A stretch of 5,306 nucleotides of DNA from Nocardia sp. (GTDB taxonomy: Bacteria; Actinomycetota; Actinomycetes; Mycobacteriales; Mycobacteriaceae): assembly GCA_017354515.1 (NCBI GenBank), contig JAFMQT010000354.1, positions 1-5,306 of the forward strand. The letters run 5' to 3'. The notes below the pieces were generated by a model, which saw only the letters and a list, made by a program, of their open reading frames with translations, made no database searches and had not been told where the DNA came from. Made by a program: the position numbers and the translations under genes. Positions 4,878-5,306 of the stretch are shown here, piece by piece (within the stretch, counting starts at the first letter, position 1; each line of letters starts with the position of its first letter).

Positions 4878-5306
4878 CCAGATTCGGATCGGGCGAGTAC
4901 AGATCTCGCCACAGCGACGACGGGGGAGACCGGCCGCCCTATTCGGACGAGGACGACTTTCCGCGTACCGGATCGCACCGGGCCCCGGACCAGATCTACG
5001 ACACCGGGACCTTCGACGCGTTCACCGTCCCGGCCGGGGACTCCGAATCCCGGCCGCCGCGACCCACGGTCGAACCCACTGCGGGACAGCAGCATTCGGC
5101 CGGGCGTCGCCGTCGGCACGGCATCCCCGACGATGACGACGATCCCGGTGGCCGGTGGGATCGACAGCCGCCGCCCGGAACCGGATATTCCGAAACCGGC
5201 TTCCGCCATGGTGTTCCCGGCGGCCCGGACCCATCGCCGCCGGCTGGTCCCGGTGGCGCGGGGCCACACGGGGCCCGGTCCGCGGACCCGGCCGGACGTG
5301 TCCCCG
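4874..5306 (+). CDS. Hypothetical Gly/Pro/Asp/Arg-rich protein, partial at window end
   Basis: An open frame starting at ATG 4874, which overlaps the dut stop as ATGA, and running off the window end after 144 codons with no stop. The sequence begins [20 protein letters not shown] and remains low-complexity throughout. It has acidic patches (SDEDDFP at 24-30, [10 protein letters not shown] at 83-92), a basic RRRRH (78-82), and Pro/Gly-rich stretches after about residue 95. No transmembrane helix, signal peptide or folded domain is visible, so the seen part is probably disordered. Third codon positions are mostly G or C, and a strong GGAGGG ribosome site precedes it, so it looks genuinely translated. 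In mycobacteria the gene after dut encodes a DUF3710 protein; this N-terminus does not resemble what I recall of that family. It may be an unusual N-terminal extension or an extra gene. Confidence 0.65.
   Translation, partial: MTRFGSGEYRSRHSDDGGDRPPYSDEDDFPRTGSHRAPDQIYDTGTFDAFTVPAGDSESRPPRPTVEPTAGQQHSAGRRRRHGIPDDDDDPGGRWDRQPPPGTGYSETGFRHGVPGGPDPSPPAGPGGAGPHGARSADPAGRVP

Overview
This is a GC-rich (about two-thirds G+C by eye) window from a mycolic-acid actinobacterium. It is most likely Nocardia or a close relative; that is inferred from gene order and protein style, since no RNA marker gene is present. The order sigA / ppgK / suhB / cei / DUF4193 / DUF3093 / dut matches the conserved block that in Mycobacterium tuberculosis runs from Rv2703 (sigA) down to Rv2697c (dut), with the same relative strands. 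It looks like core chromosome: I see no transposase, phage gene, CRISPR array, tRNA or rRNA.

Layout. Positions 1-143 (-) hold the N-terminus of the principal sigma factor SigA, cut by the window edge. Its leader and a likely -10 box lie at 144-292. ppgK, polyphosphate glucokinase, is at 293-1051 (-), directly upstream of sigA and in the same direction. suhB, an inositol-monophosphatase-family protein, is divergent at 1192-2115 (+). It meets cei, a membrane-anchored LytR_C-domain envelope protein at 2127-2804 (-), with only 11 bp between the stop codons. A 542-bp gene-free stretch (2805-3346) holds the probable leaderless cei promoter, a strong inverted repeat, and a sigma-A-like promoter followed by a leader of about 235 nt. 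That leader precedes the small zinc-ribbon DUF4193 gene (3347-3649, +). DUF3093 (3730-4251, -), a two-helix membrane protein, is convergent to it. dut, dUTPase (4383-4877, +), is divergent from DUF3093. dut overlaps by 4 bp a Gly/Pro/Asp/Arg-rich open frame (4874 to the window end, +) that I do not recognise.

Functionally this is a housekeeping neighbourhood: transcription initiation (sigA), sugar phosphorylation from polyphosphate (ppgK), inositol supply for phosphatidylinositol-type lipids (suhB), envelope integrity (cei), nucleotide-pool cleaning (dut) and two conserved actinobacterial proteins of unknown function. The genes are mostly single transcription units; dut plus its overlapping downstream gene is the only clear translationally coupled pair.

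The most interesting signals are regulatory. Three genes (cei, DUF3093, dut) lack a Shine-Dalgarno sequence and instead have a TANNNT box placed so that transcription should begin at, or 2 nt before, a GTG start (leaderless mRNAs). A perfect 16-bp palindrome sits in the dut promoter spacer. The DUF4193 leader is long and could be regulatory. I found no convincing new multi-gene system.
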